From NCBI RefSeq assembly GCF_000143415.4, contig NW_003314384.1:249554-313553 (forward strand): a stretch of 64,000 nt of DNA. The letters run 5' to 3'. Made by a program: the position numbers and the translations under genes. Position 1 is the stretch's first letter. Each line of letters opens with the position of its first letter. Origin of the DNA: Selaginella moellendorffii (taxonomy: Eukaryota; Streptophyta; Lycopodiopsida; Selaginellales; Selaginellaceae). Shown here in pieces: positions 33,446-47,756 of this stretch. The notes below the pieces were generated by a model. That model ran no database searches. It saw only the letters and a program-made list of their open reading frames with translations, and was not told the DNA's origin.

Positions 33446-34440
33446 TCAAATGGTTTGTTTAGTAGTGGAAGCTACGATAGTCATGAACTATAGGTGAGGC
33501 ATTCTGTTTGTAATGCCAGTTTCTTATTCAGGGATTTGAATTTTTTTCTGCATTCGAGAGGATTTTACAGTGCAACTGCTTTTTGCGAAGACAATAGGAT
33601 ATCTAGTGAGGGTCCGCGACGTTTCAAAGCCTATATTGTATTAATACATGTGGCTCATTGATTTGAAATGGAGGGGCACATATACTAGAAGGTATTGCAT
33701 CACATCCAAGCACTAATATTTCCATGAATTGTGTGAGCATACTCAATTGTCCCTTTACTTGTCAAACTGGCTATGATTCTACAAAACTTCATCCTTTTCC
33801 AGGGCTCATATAAACCAAATCCAGAGTTTAGGCAAATAGTTTGCATGCTTTAAATACTCATTCAAGCCCTATCTCTAGATGTGTGTGCTTGCCTTCTTTA
33901 CGGTGTAGGATTTAGTGACACACTTCCTGTCCATTCGGTCTGTGTCAAATTCCACTCTCGTCCCAAAAGCCCCGCGGGGTGGGGGCAGAGATGCTCATGC
34001 GCAGAAACACAGAGATACAACGAACCCGCAGACAGACACACACACATAGAGAGAAAAGGGGGGGCACTTTAAAAATTTGAAAAGGCAGGAATATTCCGAG
34101 TGCCAGTAACGAATGGTGAACTTCCTCTGGCAAACTTTAAATGGGTCCAATGACCCATTCATGAGACATATATGCATCCCATTGGACCCATGCATATACA
34201 TAACCACTAGATCCCTTTGAATATACCCTAACACATGGAAACAGGTGCAAAAGACTACTCATCATTAGGAATATTCGCTTTAGACCAATGGGAGCATGCC
34301 ATGTGTTGCACGAATGGTTTGCCATTTACACAAGGCACGCCATACAACGAGAATCTCTTTGTGGGTGTTTAGGCCATTGAGAAATTCTCTTTCGCTTTCT
34401 CTCTTTTTTCACGTCTATCTGTCTATCAATCTATCTTCTT

Positions 34441-34643
34441 CTGTTCTTGATAGAATTAAACGTGGCTCCAATCCAATGGTGTATGTATATTTATAGCTTA
34501 AGAAACAGAGGATGAATATCCCTAGAATATTGATATATTCTCTGTTCTTGATAGAATTAAACGTGGCTCCAATCCAATGGTGCATATATCTTTTGCGGTT
34601 TAAAAAGAAAGAGGATGAATATCCCTAGAATATTGATATATTC
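34441..34643. repeat. Tandem duplication, period 101 bp
   Basis: Two units start with CTGTTCTTGATAGAATTAAA at 34441 and 34542. Both end with GGATGAATATCCCTAGAATA followed by TTGATATATTC. They differ mainly in the middle. Confidence 0.92.
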
Positions 34644-35946
34644 TTGCCGGCAGCCAGAATAAACTTTAAGGGGAAATCCAATTACATTATCCGGAAAGAA
34701 AAATACAATGATTTGTCCCCCAGCATGCCCAGCCGCTTGGCCTCCAAAACATGGCGCGCAGCAATCCAGCTCAACGCAGACCACAGAGCAGTGGTGCATC
34801 ACGGCTCCTCTTTCTCTTAAACAGCTCCAATCCTTAACCACAGGTTTACATTACTGCCTGTAGCATATTTTAGGGTTTACAATCTCATCTTCGGCAATGG
34901 TAACACCAGGTTCGACGTTGTCGTCGTCACTTGTGGGCTTGCCAGGATCGCTCATGACAACCGCCTGTTGCTGCACTTGTATAACTCGAGTTGATCAAGT
35001 TGGGCCTCTGTTGCCAGGTTGGCGAATTGAACTTTGTTGCCATTTCCAACAACATCTGGCCGCTCAAGTCGTTCAGCGATCCAAAGGCTACACTCAAGAC
35101 TCTACCTTAGCCTTGCATAAATACTTGCACAATAACATTTCTTGTGGAGGTTTGGCACCACCTTTTTTAAGCGCCGTGTGATTGGAAAGCTGATGCTGGA
35201 CCCTGATGGCATCATCGCTTTTGTGTACCTGGCGCCAAGCCTATTGCTATACAACGATTGTGAGTTTGTGGTGGCTGCTGGAGGCAATTTTGCATTTTGT
35301 AGGAAGTGAAATTGGTGACTGGGGATGCATTTACAATCTGGTTCTTGGAAGCTTATACCGATGGCCAAGTGCCCAGGCCCTCAGTCTATTATATCCCTCA
35401 TTTCAGACATTTATAACTCTTGTTTCAGTTATAAAGTCACGTTGGGATTCACAAAACACACCACAATTCTTAGCCAAAGTGATCCTTGGACAAGTCCAAA
35501 TGCTTGTTTATCAATTGAACTCAAATGATAGTTTCATCAAGGGAACTCTATACCATTACAGGATCATTTGCCTTTGCTCAATTCATCTCTAATTTTATTA
35601 TGTTTATAAATTATAAACATGTTTATAATAACACAATTAGTCTGATTGAGTTTGATGGAATCATTCTGGCAAAGAGCAAGTTCTGAGGGTCGTCCGTTCG
35701 GATACTAACGAAAACCATCGAAAGCACGAATTAAAAAAACAAAAACAGCTTTTTATGCAAAATCAACTGTGGTGTTGTTTGTATAAAGCTACGCATAGCT
35801 CCGATCCGAACCGAATTCGCGAACAAGACTAGCTGTCGTTGATGTCGAAGATGTTTGTAGTTGTGGTCTCTCTCTCTCTCTCCCTCTCTCACTCCTTTTT
35901 TTTCTTGGTTTTCTCCTTGTTTTCTTGCTGTGTGGCTGTGTGTTCT

Positions 35947-39051
<3,105 letters not shown>

Positions 39052-39241
39052 ACCCTGATCTTTCGTGTATTCGCTCCTCTCTTCCCATTAAGAAAATGGT
39101 ATTTGGCTGACCATTAAAGAATCCACTATAGTGGGGCGTTACATCACGATTCCTCCCATTAGGGCGCGGCGTAGTGGAAACGGTGATCGCGCTAGCGCTT
39201 CCTGGGATTGATGATCGATCTCCAGGATTGCGCCCCCAAGA

Positions 39242-39809
39242 ATGCAGGTAGAGCGTAATCCAGGGGTAGCAGCGAGTGCGCTGGACGAGATGGAGGGAAA
39301 TTTCGCTTCCTCGACTCAGGAGCCGCGAACACCTCCTGGATTAGCAGCGGGCGTCGCCGATGTTCGAGGCAGGCATAGGATCCGCGTGGAGCTCAACAAG
39401 ATCCAGGAGGAGAATCGATTGCTCCAGGTATTTTGCCCGCTAGAATATTTTGGTTCTTGGTCCGTTGTAAATTTCTTGCGCATTTCCAGGAGGAATCTCA
39501 ATTGCTCGATTCTGCTCCTCCGGCATCCAAGGCCTGCAAAGAGTCAGTTCTTCGATTTTCTTCTCTGCGAATCCAGGTCCTCATCGCTGTTCTCTTTTTC
39601 TTCTCAGGATGATCGACTTCATGGTGTCTAGTCCCGACCCATTCATCACCAAGTAAGTCGCTTCGTGCTGCTAGTATAGGAAGTAAGTCCTGGGATTGAA
39701 TCGTTCTTTTTCCAGGCCGTCTTTGCAGCAGCAAGAGCCCGCTTGGAATCGCTGGTTTGAAACTCCAGTTGACTCCACAGCCTGCTGTTGCTGGAGCTTG
39801 ACTCATTGA
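39242..39809 (+). CDS. Heterotrimeric G-protein gamma subunit
   Basis: Small partner of G-beta at the plasma membrane. The exons end at about 39428 (MQVERNPGVAAS through NKIQEENRLLQ). A short exon EESQLLDSAPPASKACKE follows, then MIDFMVSSPDPFITK, then SLQQQEPAWNRWFETPVDST and ACCCWSLTH before the stop at 39807. RHRIRVELNKIQEENRLLQ is the coiled-coil G-gamma segment, and PDPFxxx...WNRWFE is the plant gamma signature. About 120 residues. The C-terminus has three consecutive cysteines but ends WSLTH, so no terminal CaaX box is present as read. Membrane attachment might use acylation instead, which is an inference. Confidence 0.85.
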
Positions 39810-39936
39810 CGAAGGAATGTGCTTTTTATCTGGTTGGAAATTCAAGGGGCCTCTATTTTGTCTCATACTCCATTGCTTTCTTCCTTTGTGGAGGAGCCCT
39901 AACCTTGCAGGGGGAGGAGCAGCAGCAGCAGCAGCC

Positions 39937-42512
39937 ATGAAGGTGGTCGCGCTGGTAAGTGGAGGCAAGGATAGCTGCTATGCGATGATGCGTTGCATTC
40001 ACTTTGGACACGAGGTACCTCTTCTTTGTTTGTTAGATTCGATTGGAGATTTGAGCTGAATGGTTTCTTAGATTGTTGCACTGGCGAATCTACTTCCCGA
40101 GTGTGACTCCGTCGATGAACTGGACAGTTACATGTATCAAACGGTACTCCTTGTTCTTGGGTTTTTCGTTTTGGTCCACTCTTGTCAGTGATTGTGCAGG
40201 TTGGTCATCAGATCGTGGAGGCGTATGCGCAATGCATGGGACTGCCATTGTTTCGAAAGCGAATACAGGGAAAGCCCAAGTACGTAAAGCTCTTATTGCA
40301 TTTTGTGGTTGCATTTTCTAAGTCTGGAGTTTCAGAGCTTTTGACCTCAAATATTCAGAAACAAACGGGGATGAAGTCGAGGATCTGGAAGTACTGCTAA
40401 AACATGTGAAGAGCAGAATACCTTCGGTTGATGCGGTCTCGTCCGGTGCCATTGCGTCCGACTACCAGCGTTTGCGAGTGGAAAACGTCTGTTCCCGACT
40501 CGGGCTCGTGTCTCTTGCTTATCTCTGGAAGCAGGACCAGACTGAGCTTTTGCAGCAAATGGTTGACAGTGGAATCTCGGCAATCTTGATAAAGGTGAAC
40601 TTGTCATTCTCAATGCAATGTTGTATTGATAACTTCATTGTGTGGCCAGGTAGCCTCTATGGGTCTGCAACCTCAAAAACACCTCGGGATGGAGCTCTCT
40701 GCTGTGTTTCCGGTCCTTTCACAGCTTCATGAGTATGTATAGTTGCACACTTGACATCCATACGCTTCTATGTTCTTCTTCCTTCTTCCTGTAGACAGTT
40801 CGGTGCCAATGTCTGTGGTGAGGGTGGCGAGTACGAAAGCCTTACTCTCGATTGCCCGCTTTTCAAGGTATGCAGTGTATTTCTCACGCTCAACTGACTG
40901 ACTGTTTTGTTCTTTTTTTCCACCAATCTAGAATGGCCGGATTGTTTTGGATGAGTCCAGTACTGTCCTTGTGTCCACAAGCTCCATCGTCCAGGTTGGA
41001 TTCCTTCATCCCAAACGGTTCCACGTAGAACACAAGGGATTGGAAGATAACAGAGACACCGGGAAGGTGTATTGGGTAGTCGATGAAGCTGAACGAAGTC
41101 AGTGCTTAAAGAAGCAGCAGTCATGGACGTACGATGAAGCAACTGGAGAGTGCCGTGTCTCAAAGACCGAGGATTACGTGACTATCAGCTGTTGGCTGGC
41201 AACGAAAACACATAAAGGTCCGCTTTCAGAATTGCCTACATGTGATTTCATAAATGGTAGTTTCCTTTATAGGTGCTGGAGAAGATCTGTCTCGGCTGCT
41301 GTACTTGACACTCGAGCTCCTAGCCAAAGAAGACTTAGGCTGGGACGCTGTGCTCTATATACATCTCTACGTCGAGAGCATGAAGGACTTCGCCCAAATA
41401 AACAGCATGTACTCTCAACACATCACGGAAGCGGATTGTCCACGGGGCGTTCCTTCGAGGTCCACAGTAGAAGTTCCTTTGGCCGCCTGTGGATTGGGAG
41501 ATGTGATGGTGGAGGTGTTTGCTGCGCGGAACACGTCCAAGAAAGTACTGCATGTCCAGAGCATCTCTTGCTGGGCACCTAGCTGCATTGGCCCCTATAG
41601 CCAGGTACTCTCTTGTTTCTCCTTTCTCTAGTTCACAGCTTGGTTTTGCATAGGCCACCTTGCACGGAAACATTCTTTTTATGGCAGGTCAGATTGGACT
41701 CGATCCTCCTACCATGGCCTTGGTGACGGACGGACCTGCTGCAGAGACGCTTCAGTGTCTACAGAACGCTCGAGCTGTTGCAGAAAGTTTCGGATCGGCA
41801 TCAACGATCTTCATCACAGTCTACTGCAGCCTCTCCCTGAACAAACAGCAGAGGAAGGAGGTGGAGAGCCAATGTACAACGTTCTTCGGCGACGGTGCTG
41901 TGCTGCCGATCATCTTCTACGTCCTCGTCTCTAGTTTACCAAAGGGGTAAGACTTTGCCTCTGCTCTTACTCTTATTTCGCATTTTCTCACTTGTTGCTT
42001 GCAGCTCAAGTGTTGAAGTCGAGCCTCTACTTACTTGTTTGTCCAGCAACGAGGCCAGTGACGTCGAGGCTTCTGGGATGACGAAAAAGCTTGTGCATGC
42101 ACTGCCAGCTCCTGCGGAGGGGATTTGCTCGTCGGACTGCTTCTCCATTCCGGGGCATATTTGCCGGGCACTGGTGTCTGTGAGATCGTCATCGCCACTT
42201 TCAAGCAATTTTTCCTGGCTGGTGGAGCTAGTCGCCAGCATTCTAAAAGACGCAGATCTCCAATGGTCGGACATTTCGGTAAGTTTCTCTGGCTTGCTCT
42301 TTGTCTGAATTGATGGTGATCACGTGCAGGCGTTTCGCGTTTACTTCGTGGGAGAGAAAACTCGTTTTGACGAAACAGCGGTGAGGAGTTTCTTCGAAGC
42401 GCATTTCCCAGCATTGGTAGTGGTTCCCGTTCATGGTCTGGGACACGACACCGAATTTAAGGTGTCGCTCACTCTCGACATTGTTGCGCTTAGAAGCCTG
42501 CAATGCACATAA
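39937..42512 (+). CDS. DPH6: Diphthine-ammonia ligase (DPH6) with C-terminal RidA-like domains
   Basis: Last enzyme of diphthamide synthesis on elongation factor 2, using ATP and ammonia. It starts MKVVALVSGGKDSCYAMM, with the PP-loop SGGKDS at residues 8-13. The ATPase domain continues as IVALANLLPECDSVDELDSY, VSSGAIASDYQRLRVENVCS, RLGLVSLAYLWKQDQTELL and VCGEGGEYESLTLDCPLF. The C-terminal half carries RidA/YjgF-like parts: GNILFMAGQIGLDPPTMAL and ARAVAESFGSASTIFITVYC. This is the usual eukaryotic layout. Many small introns. The stop is 23 bp from the stop of the convergent PPR gene, so the transcripts must overlap. Confidence 0.93.
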
Positions 42513-42535
42513 AAGGGTATGAACTGTCTTTTAAT

Positions 42536-45445
42536 TTATGTCACTCTCATTTCTTTCACCGCTCGACTCTCCTCCCACATTCCAACACCAGCATACAGGT
42601 TGGACATTAGCACACAAGCAGCAACAGGATTTCTTTCAACTTTGAGTAGAGATTCAAACGCAACTTGTCCGATTCTCACATTTTTCCATTTGTGACAGGC
42701 GGACAAGAGTGCCATCCAGACAACGGAGTTGGACGTGTAAGGCATGCTGCTCGCAGTTTCTAGTGCCTCGTCCAGTCGATTGGCGCGGCCTAGCAAGTCC
42801 ACCATGCATGCGTAATGCTTCACGCCGGGAACAATACCATGTCTGGAAGACATGGACTCGAAGCACTCCTTGCCCCGATCAACAAGGCCAGCGTGACTAG
42901 CAGCTGCAAGGATGGATACGAAAGTTACATCGTTTGGCTCGAACAGCTGCCTTTGCATCTCTTCGAAAAGTTCGAGCACTCGATCGAAGTCCCCCTGGCG
43001 GCTGTATCCGTCGATCAACGAGTTCCAAGTTATCAATTGCCGGTCACTGCTGTTCATCGAGTCGAAAACCTGGCGAGCCTCGACCATACTGCCACACTTG
43101 CCGTAGAAGTCGATCAAGCAATTCGCCACGGTCGGTATCAATGAAGCAGCAGCAGCACGAGCTTGGGCTTCGATTGTTCTTCCGCTTTCTACAGCCGCCT
43201 CCGCCCGACACGCCTTCAGTGCAGCTATGAAACTCGCAGCATCCAACTTGACCCCGTCCAGTTCTTCCACCATCAGCCGATATGATTCGAGAGCCAGTTT
43301 TCCGTCGGCAGCGCGTGCGTAGCCCGAGACTATGGCGGTCCAAGATACAGCGCTCTGACTCTCCATACTCTCGAAGACTCTCCAGGAATCGCTCATACTC
43401 CCGGCCTTGGCATAAGTATCGATCAGAGTATTCGCTACCAGAGCGTGGAGCTCGAAACCAGCACGAACAGCTCGGGCATGGATGGTTTTACTGGCCTGCA
43501 ACTTAACTTCAAGGCTGTCATCGCCATCTTTTCCACCGTTGAGACACGCACAGGCCTTGAGAGCTGCAACGTAAGTCACACCATCGGCTACTACTCTATC
43601 GTCCTCGATCATTCGCTGGTACTGCTCCAGAGCTATCTTGGCTTCGCCACTCTCGGCGTGGCCCATGATGAGGCAGTTCCACGACGCTACTTCTCGACGC
43701 GGCATTCTCTCAAACACTTCTCGAGCGTCAGTGGTGCTACCACACTTGGCGAACATATCAACAAGGCTAGCACCCACGGAAGAGTCCAACTCGACGTGCT
43801 CTCTCGCTTGGAGGTAAATCTCCTTTGCTTTCTCTAGACTTTTCGATTTGATCCTCCTGCCTTCTACCATTCTTGCTTCTTCCTTGGCTGCCATGCTCGA
43901 GCACGCTTTTGCTGCCGCTACCACCGCTATAGCATCTGCCGCGCATCCTTCTTCTTGCATTCGTTTGTAGAGCTCCAGCCCCGTCTTTCCATCTCCATTT
44001 TCAGCATAGCCAAGGATCATCCCCGTCCAAGATACCACACTCTTGTTTGGAATGCTCTCAAACACTGTCCTTGACTCTTCCAGGCTTCCGCATTTGGCGT
44101 ACATGTCCACCAAGCTGTTGGCCACAAAGATGTGTAGCTGCGCACAAAAACTTTGGCAAGCGTGACGGTGGATCTCTCGGCCTTTTGCCAGTGCTCCCAG
44201 CTTCACCACTTTGCCTTCGACTGGAACAGCAGCTTCTTTGTCCGCCAAGCTCGAGCAGGCCTTGAGAGCAGCAACATACGTGACATAGTTTGGAGTGAAG
44301 CCGCGCTCTAGCATCCTCTCGTACAGCTCCAGCGCGAGCTCGCCTTCGTGGTTATCAGCATGGCCGAGAATGATGGTTGTCCAGGAGATTAGCGTGGGAT
44401 TGGGAACAGTGTCGAAGACAAGCCGAGCTTCACGCAAGCTTCCACACTTGCAGTAGACATCAACGAGGCTGGTGGCAACGAAAACTTCCGAGGCATGGCC
44501 GTCGGCTGTGGCTTGCGAGTGGACTTTTTTAACAGACTCCAAGGTTTTCGGCTTAAGGAGCTGTCCATCGACGAGCTGCGGGGTTTCTCCGCTTGCTAAA
44601 CTCGCACAGGCCTTGAGAGCTGCGAGGTACGTGACTGATGTTGTCTTCAAGTTTTCACCACCTTGTTTTTGTTGTAGCATTTGCGAGAAAAATTCTAGAG
44701 CCAGCTCTCCGTCTCCACACTCGGCATAGCCCAAGATGATACAGTTCCACGACACCGAGTCACGTTCCACCATGCTTTCAAACACTTGACGAGCATCATT
44801 CATGCTTCCACACTTGGAGTACATCGAGACAAGCCTGCTAGCCACGAAGCTGTGCGTGTCCAGACCACTGCTGCGAGCGTGGGAGTGAATTATCCTCCCT
44901 CTTGCCAGGGACTGGGATTTTATGATCGCCGTCTTGCCCGTCACGAGAGCGCCTTGTTCTTCCTCGGCCAGCCTCACGCACGCCTTCAGAGCTGCAAGGT
45001 ACGTGACATGATTCGCCTTTGGAGCTCGATCACCAGCTTCTCCTCCTCGCAGCATTCGAGCGAAGATCTCTAGCGCAACCTCGGCCTCGCCACTGTCGAC
45101 ATAGCCGCCAATGATAAGATTCCACAGGGCCGTGCTCGTCTCAAGCATTCCCTCGAAGACGCAGCGAGCATCAGCCATGCTTCCACACCTCACGTACATC
45201 TCCACCAGGCTGCTAGCCACACCGGAATCGTGGGACTGGGACTGAAGTGAGCGGTGGATTTCCCTGCCGGTGTGGAGATGCTTGAGCCTGCCGCATTCCC
45301 GGAGCGCGGCGAGGACGAGCGAGGCATTGGGTCGCAGCCCAAGTCGCTCCATCCTGCGGTACATCTCGATCGAGGGCGCTGCTGGGCTTTGAACCGGCAT
45401 GGCGAGCTGAAAAGATGATAGAGGTGAGAGCCCTTTGTCAACCAA
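42536..45445 (-). CDS. Large pentatricopeptide repeat protein (PLS class) with recurrent L-repeat insertions
   Basis: Single exon, 969 residues. P-L-S repeats recur as modules of about 100 residues: an L-type segment (VTYLAALKACASLASGETPQ), an S-like segment (SLVDVYCKCGSLREARLVFD) and a P-like segment (VSWTGMILGYAENGDGKTGL). Each L segment contains an extra insertion ending in a (V)xGKxxKxxxL-type string (for example VEGKVVKLGALAKGREI, VEGRRIKSKSLEKAKEI). The C-terminal E-like region reads VTFVSILAAASHAGLVDRG, HYACMVDLLGRANRLDEA and VWMALLSACHKWKNVRIGQV. No DYW domain. An organellar RNA role is inferred. The start could instead be the second methionine (MPVQSPAAPS, 45400). Confidence 0.92.
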   Translation of the reverse strand: MVDKGLSPLSSFQLAMPVQSPAAPSIEMYRRMERLGLRPNASLVLAALRECGRLKHLHTGREIHRSLQSQSHDSGVASSLVEMYVRCGSMADARCVFEGMLETSTALWNLIIGGYVDSGEAEVALEIFARMLRGGEAGDRAPKANHVTYLAALKACVRLAEEEQGALVTGKTAIIKSQSLARGRIIHSHARSSGLDTHSFVASRLVSMYSKCGSMNDARQVFESMVERDSVSWNCIILGYAECGDGELALEFFSQMLQQKQGGENLKTTSVTYLAALKACASLASGETPQLVDGQLLKPKTLESVKKVHSQATADGHASEVFVATSLVDVYCKCGSLREARLVFDTVPNPTLISWTTIILGHADNHEGELALELYERMLERGFTPNYVTYVAALKACSSLADKEAAVPVEGKVVKLGALAKGREIHRHACQSFCAQLHIFVANSLVDMYAKCGSLEESRTVFESIPNKSVVSWTGMILGYAENGDGKTGLELYKRMQEEGCAADAIAVVAAAKACSSMAAKEEARMVEGRRIKSKSLEKAKEIYLQAREHVELDSSVGASLVDMFAKCGSTTDAREVFERMPRREVASWNCLIMGHAESGEAKIALEQYQRMIEDDRVVADGVTYVAALKACACLNGGKDGDDSLEVKLQASKTIHARAVRAGFELHALVANTLIDTYAKAGSMSDSWRVFESMESQSAVSWTAIVSGYARAADGKLALESYRLMVEELDGVKLDAASFIAALKACRAEAAVESGRTIEAQARAAAASLIPTVANCLIDFYGKCGSMVEARQVFDSMNSSDRQLITWNSLIDGYSRQGDFDRVLELFEEMQRQLFEPNDVTFVSILAAASHAGLVDRGKECFESMSSRHGIVPGVKHYACMVDLLGRANRLDEALETASSMPYTSNSVVWMALLSACHKWKNVRIGQVAFESLLKVERNPVAACVLMSNLYAGVGMWEESRAVKEMRVT

Positions 45446-45562
45446 TTACATCTAGTTGGCGGGAGCGGACTAGAAACAACTACAGCAGTCAAGGAGAATG
45501 GTGAGTACCTCAGCTTTCGGGCCAATACTTAAACCCACTTCGACGACTCGAGCTCAAACGGG
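45446..45562. promoter_or_regulatory. Compact divergent promoter (117 bp) between PPR and P450
   Basis: The distance between the two start codons on opposite strands is 117 bp, or 163 bp if the PPR starts at its second methionine. No clear TATA motif is visible. Confidence 0.45.
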
Positions 45563-47134
45563 ATGGATTCGTTCAGCATGCTTGATCCAGCGCCAGTTTT
45601 GGTGTCACTGGCTGGTGTGTTCTTGGCCATCTTGGTATGGAGGTGGATGACCCAGAAGAGGTACGCCAAGCCCCTTCCTCCTGGGAGTTTGGGACTCCCC
45701 TTTGTCGGAGAGACGCTGCATTTTCTCCATTCCATGAAGACCAACAGGCCGTGGGAGTTTTTCGAGTCGAGGGAGAGGAAGTATGGCCCGGTTTTCAAGA
45801 CCCATCTGTTTGGATCGCCCACGGTGGTGGTGAATCCCCCCGATGGATTGAAGCTCATCTTCACCAATCACAACAAGCTCGTCCGTGGCTCCTGGCCCAG
45901 CTCCATCAGGAAGCTCGTCGGGGAGCGATCGCTCTTCTTCATGGAGGGCGACGAGGCCAAGCGCTTCCGCCACATCCTGCTCGCGTTCCTGGGCCCCGAG
46001 GCGCTGCAGCGGTACGTGGGAAGAACGCACGCTATGATCCAGAAGCACGTCGAGGAGAATTGGATCGCGGGTGGTGAGATCAAAGCGTATCAGTCCGTCA
46101 AGGAGGCGCTCTTTGCTGTCATCTATGATCTCTTCCTGAGCCTGGCCGACGAGAAGGAGCAGCAGGAGCTCCTGGAACCCTTCCGTGTCGTCCTTCACGC
46201 TTTGATCGAGCTCCCGATCGATTTCCCGGGAACGGCGTTCTCCAAGGCCATGGCTGGCCGCCGGGAGATCATGGCGAAGCTGGACCGGATGATCGAGCAG
46301 CGGCGGCTGGATTTGCAGAGCGGGAAGGCGTCCGCGCAGCAAGATCTCCTGTCGGTGCTGCTGGTCGCCAAGGGCGAAGATGGGCGGGGCATGACCGACG
46401 AGGAGATCAAGCAAAACATCGTGATGCTGGTTCTTGGAGGCCACGACACGAGCTCCAGCTCCCTCGCCATAGCTATCAAATACATCGCGGAGAATCCATC
46501 CTGCTACGACGAGCTCCGTAAAGGTTGACTATCATTGATTGACCTCCGTGGACTGACACTCTCTCTGTAGAACACTTGGAAATTGCTGCTTCCAAGAAGG
46601 CTGGAGAGCCACTTTCCATTGCTGATGTCCGGCGCATGAAGTATACCTGGAGAGTGGTCCAAGAAGGCATGCGCTTCGTGCCACCCACCACTGGAGTTAT
46701 TCGCCGGGCTATTGTGGACTTTGAGATGGATGGCTACACAGTTCCACAAGGATGGCAGGTTCGTTCTTCATTTCTATCTTTCTAGATCCTCCTCTTCTCA
46801 CGCCCGATCTGTGCGCCAAACCATGTCAAAACAGCTGTTTGGATCCATGTACCAGAGCAACAAGAAAGAGAAGTTCTTCCCTGAGGCCGAGAGCTTCAAG
46901 CCGGACAGGTTCCTCGGCACGGGCCCGGTTCCTTACTCGTACATCCCATTCGGTGGAGGGCCTCGGATGTGCCCCGGTTACGAGCTTGCCAAGGTCCAAG
47001 ACTGCGTGTTTTTGCACCACATTGTCACCAGGTTCAAGTGGAGCTTGTGTGACCCGGACGAGATCGTGCAAATGGCTCCACTGGCAGCACCACTCAAGGG
47101 CCTTCCCATCAAGCTAACCTCCAATCCAATCTAG
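45563..47134 (+). CDS. Cytochrome P450, CYP85-clan
   Basis: ER-anchored monooxygenase of the clan that oxidises isoprenoids such as triterpenes and brassinosteroids. Three exons (45563-46523, 46571-46758, 46835-47134) give 482 residues. An N-terminal anchor (VSLAGVFLAILVWRWM) is followed by the Pro-rich hinge PLPPGSLGLPFVGE. The I-helix oxygen motif is GGHDTSSSS (292-300), the ExxR pair is E352 and R355, and FKPDRF serves as PERF. The haem loop is FGGGPRMCPG, with Cys429. All essential residues are present. LPFVGETLHFL and the FxxGPRMCPG form fit CYP716- or CYP85-type families. The exact family and substrate are not assigned. Confidence 0.92.
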
Positions 47135-47756
47135 ACTGGGTCGGACAGGGATTAAGTGTTGAAACGATTCATGAGCAAATAAAAATTGCGGATTCTAAGT
47201 AAGCACCGCCATGGCAGCTCATTGACGTCATTCTTTCTTACCACCGCAAAGCAGTAAATACGACTTTTCAAAGCGAAGAGACATTTGCGAAATAATCTGG
47301 ATGGAAAGAAAAGTTAGCACGTAGCCACTCGAATCTCCAGCCTTCATTGATTTTTAGGTGCTGTCCCCCAAAGGAAACAAACAGTGAGAGAGACTGTGTC
47401 ATGAAGTTTTTATTCTCCCCGAACGACCCATTCGAGCTGACAGCTTCTTAAGCTTGATTTTTTCCAAGGTGGCGAAGCGCTGCTAAGCCAACACACCAAA
47501 TGTGCGTCCTTTTCGTTGCTCTTGACCCGGATAAGGTCGGCATATAAAATCCGCATTGTCACAGTGCAGGCAGGATATTCCGGTCTTGACACGAGTGCGG
47601 CTGCTGCATGCGACTAGCCGCCGGATATTCGCCATACTTGCTTATCCTGTGCATCGGAAAATATCGAATGCGAGGTTCTGTTGTCCATCGCCAGGGTTTT
47701 TTTTTGGGATTCCACTTCACTGCTCCTTCCTGACTTAGTGGAGATCTAACTCAGAG
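47135..47756. other. Intergenic, about 620 bp, no gene seen
   Basis: Contains the P450 3' UTR and the promoter of the next gene. A short T run lies at about 47697-47706. No open frame has support. Confidence 0.5.

Larger units (their letters stand above)
32086..35946. other. 3.9 kb intergenic region with palindrome and tandem repeat
   Basis: Upstream of SWEET there is a GA-rich tract near 32350. The region 32.5-33.2 kb has some coding-like CAG/CAA-rich sequence but no family match. A 102-bp palindrome lies at 33344-33445 and a 101-bp tandem duplication at 34441-34643. Around 34.9-35.3 kb, short frames broken by stops (for example LMLDPDGIIAFVYLAPSLLL near 35.2 kb) may be an old gene relic. 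A CT-rich tract at about 35870-35890 lies just beyond the PP1 stop. Confidence 0.6.

Noticed and set aside
45605-46444. 279-codon minus-strand frame
   Set aside because: Antisense shadow of the P450 first exon, which has full family motifs on the plus strand.
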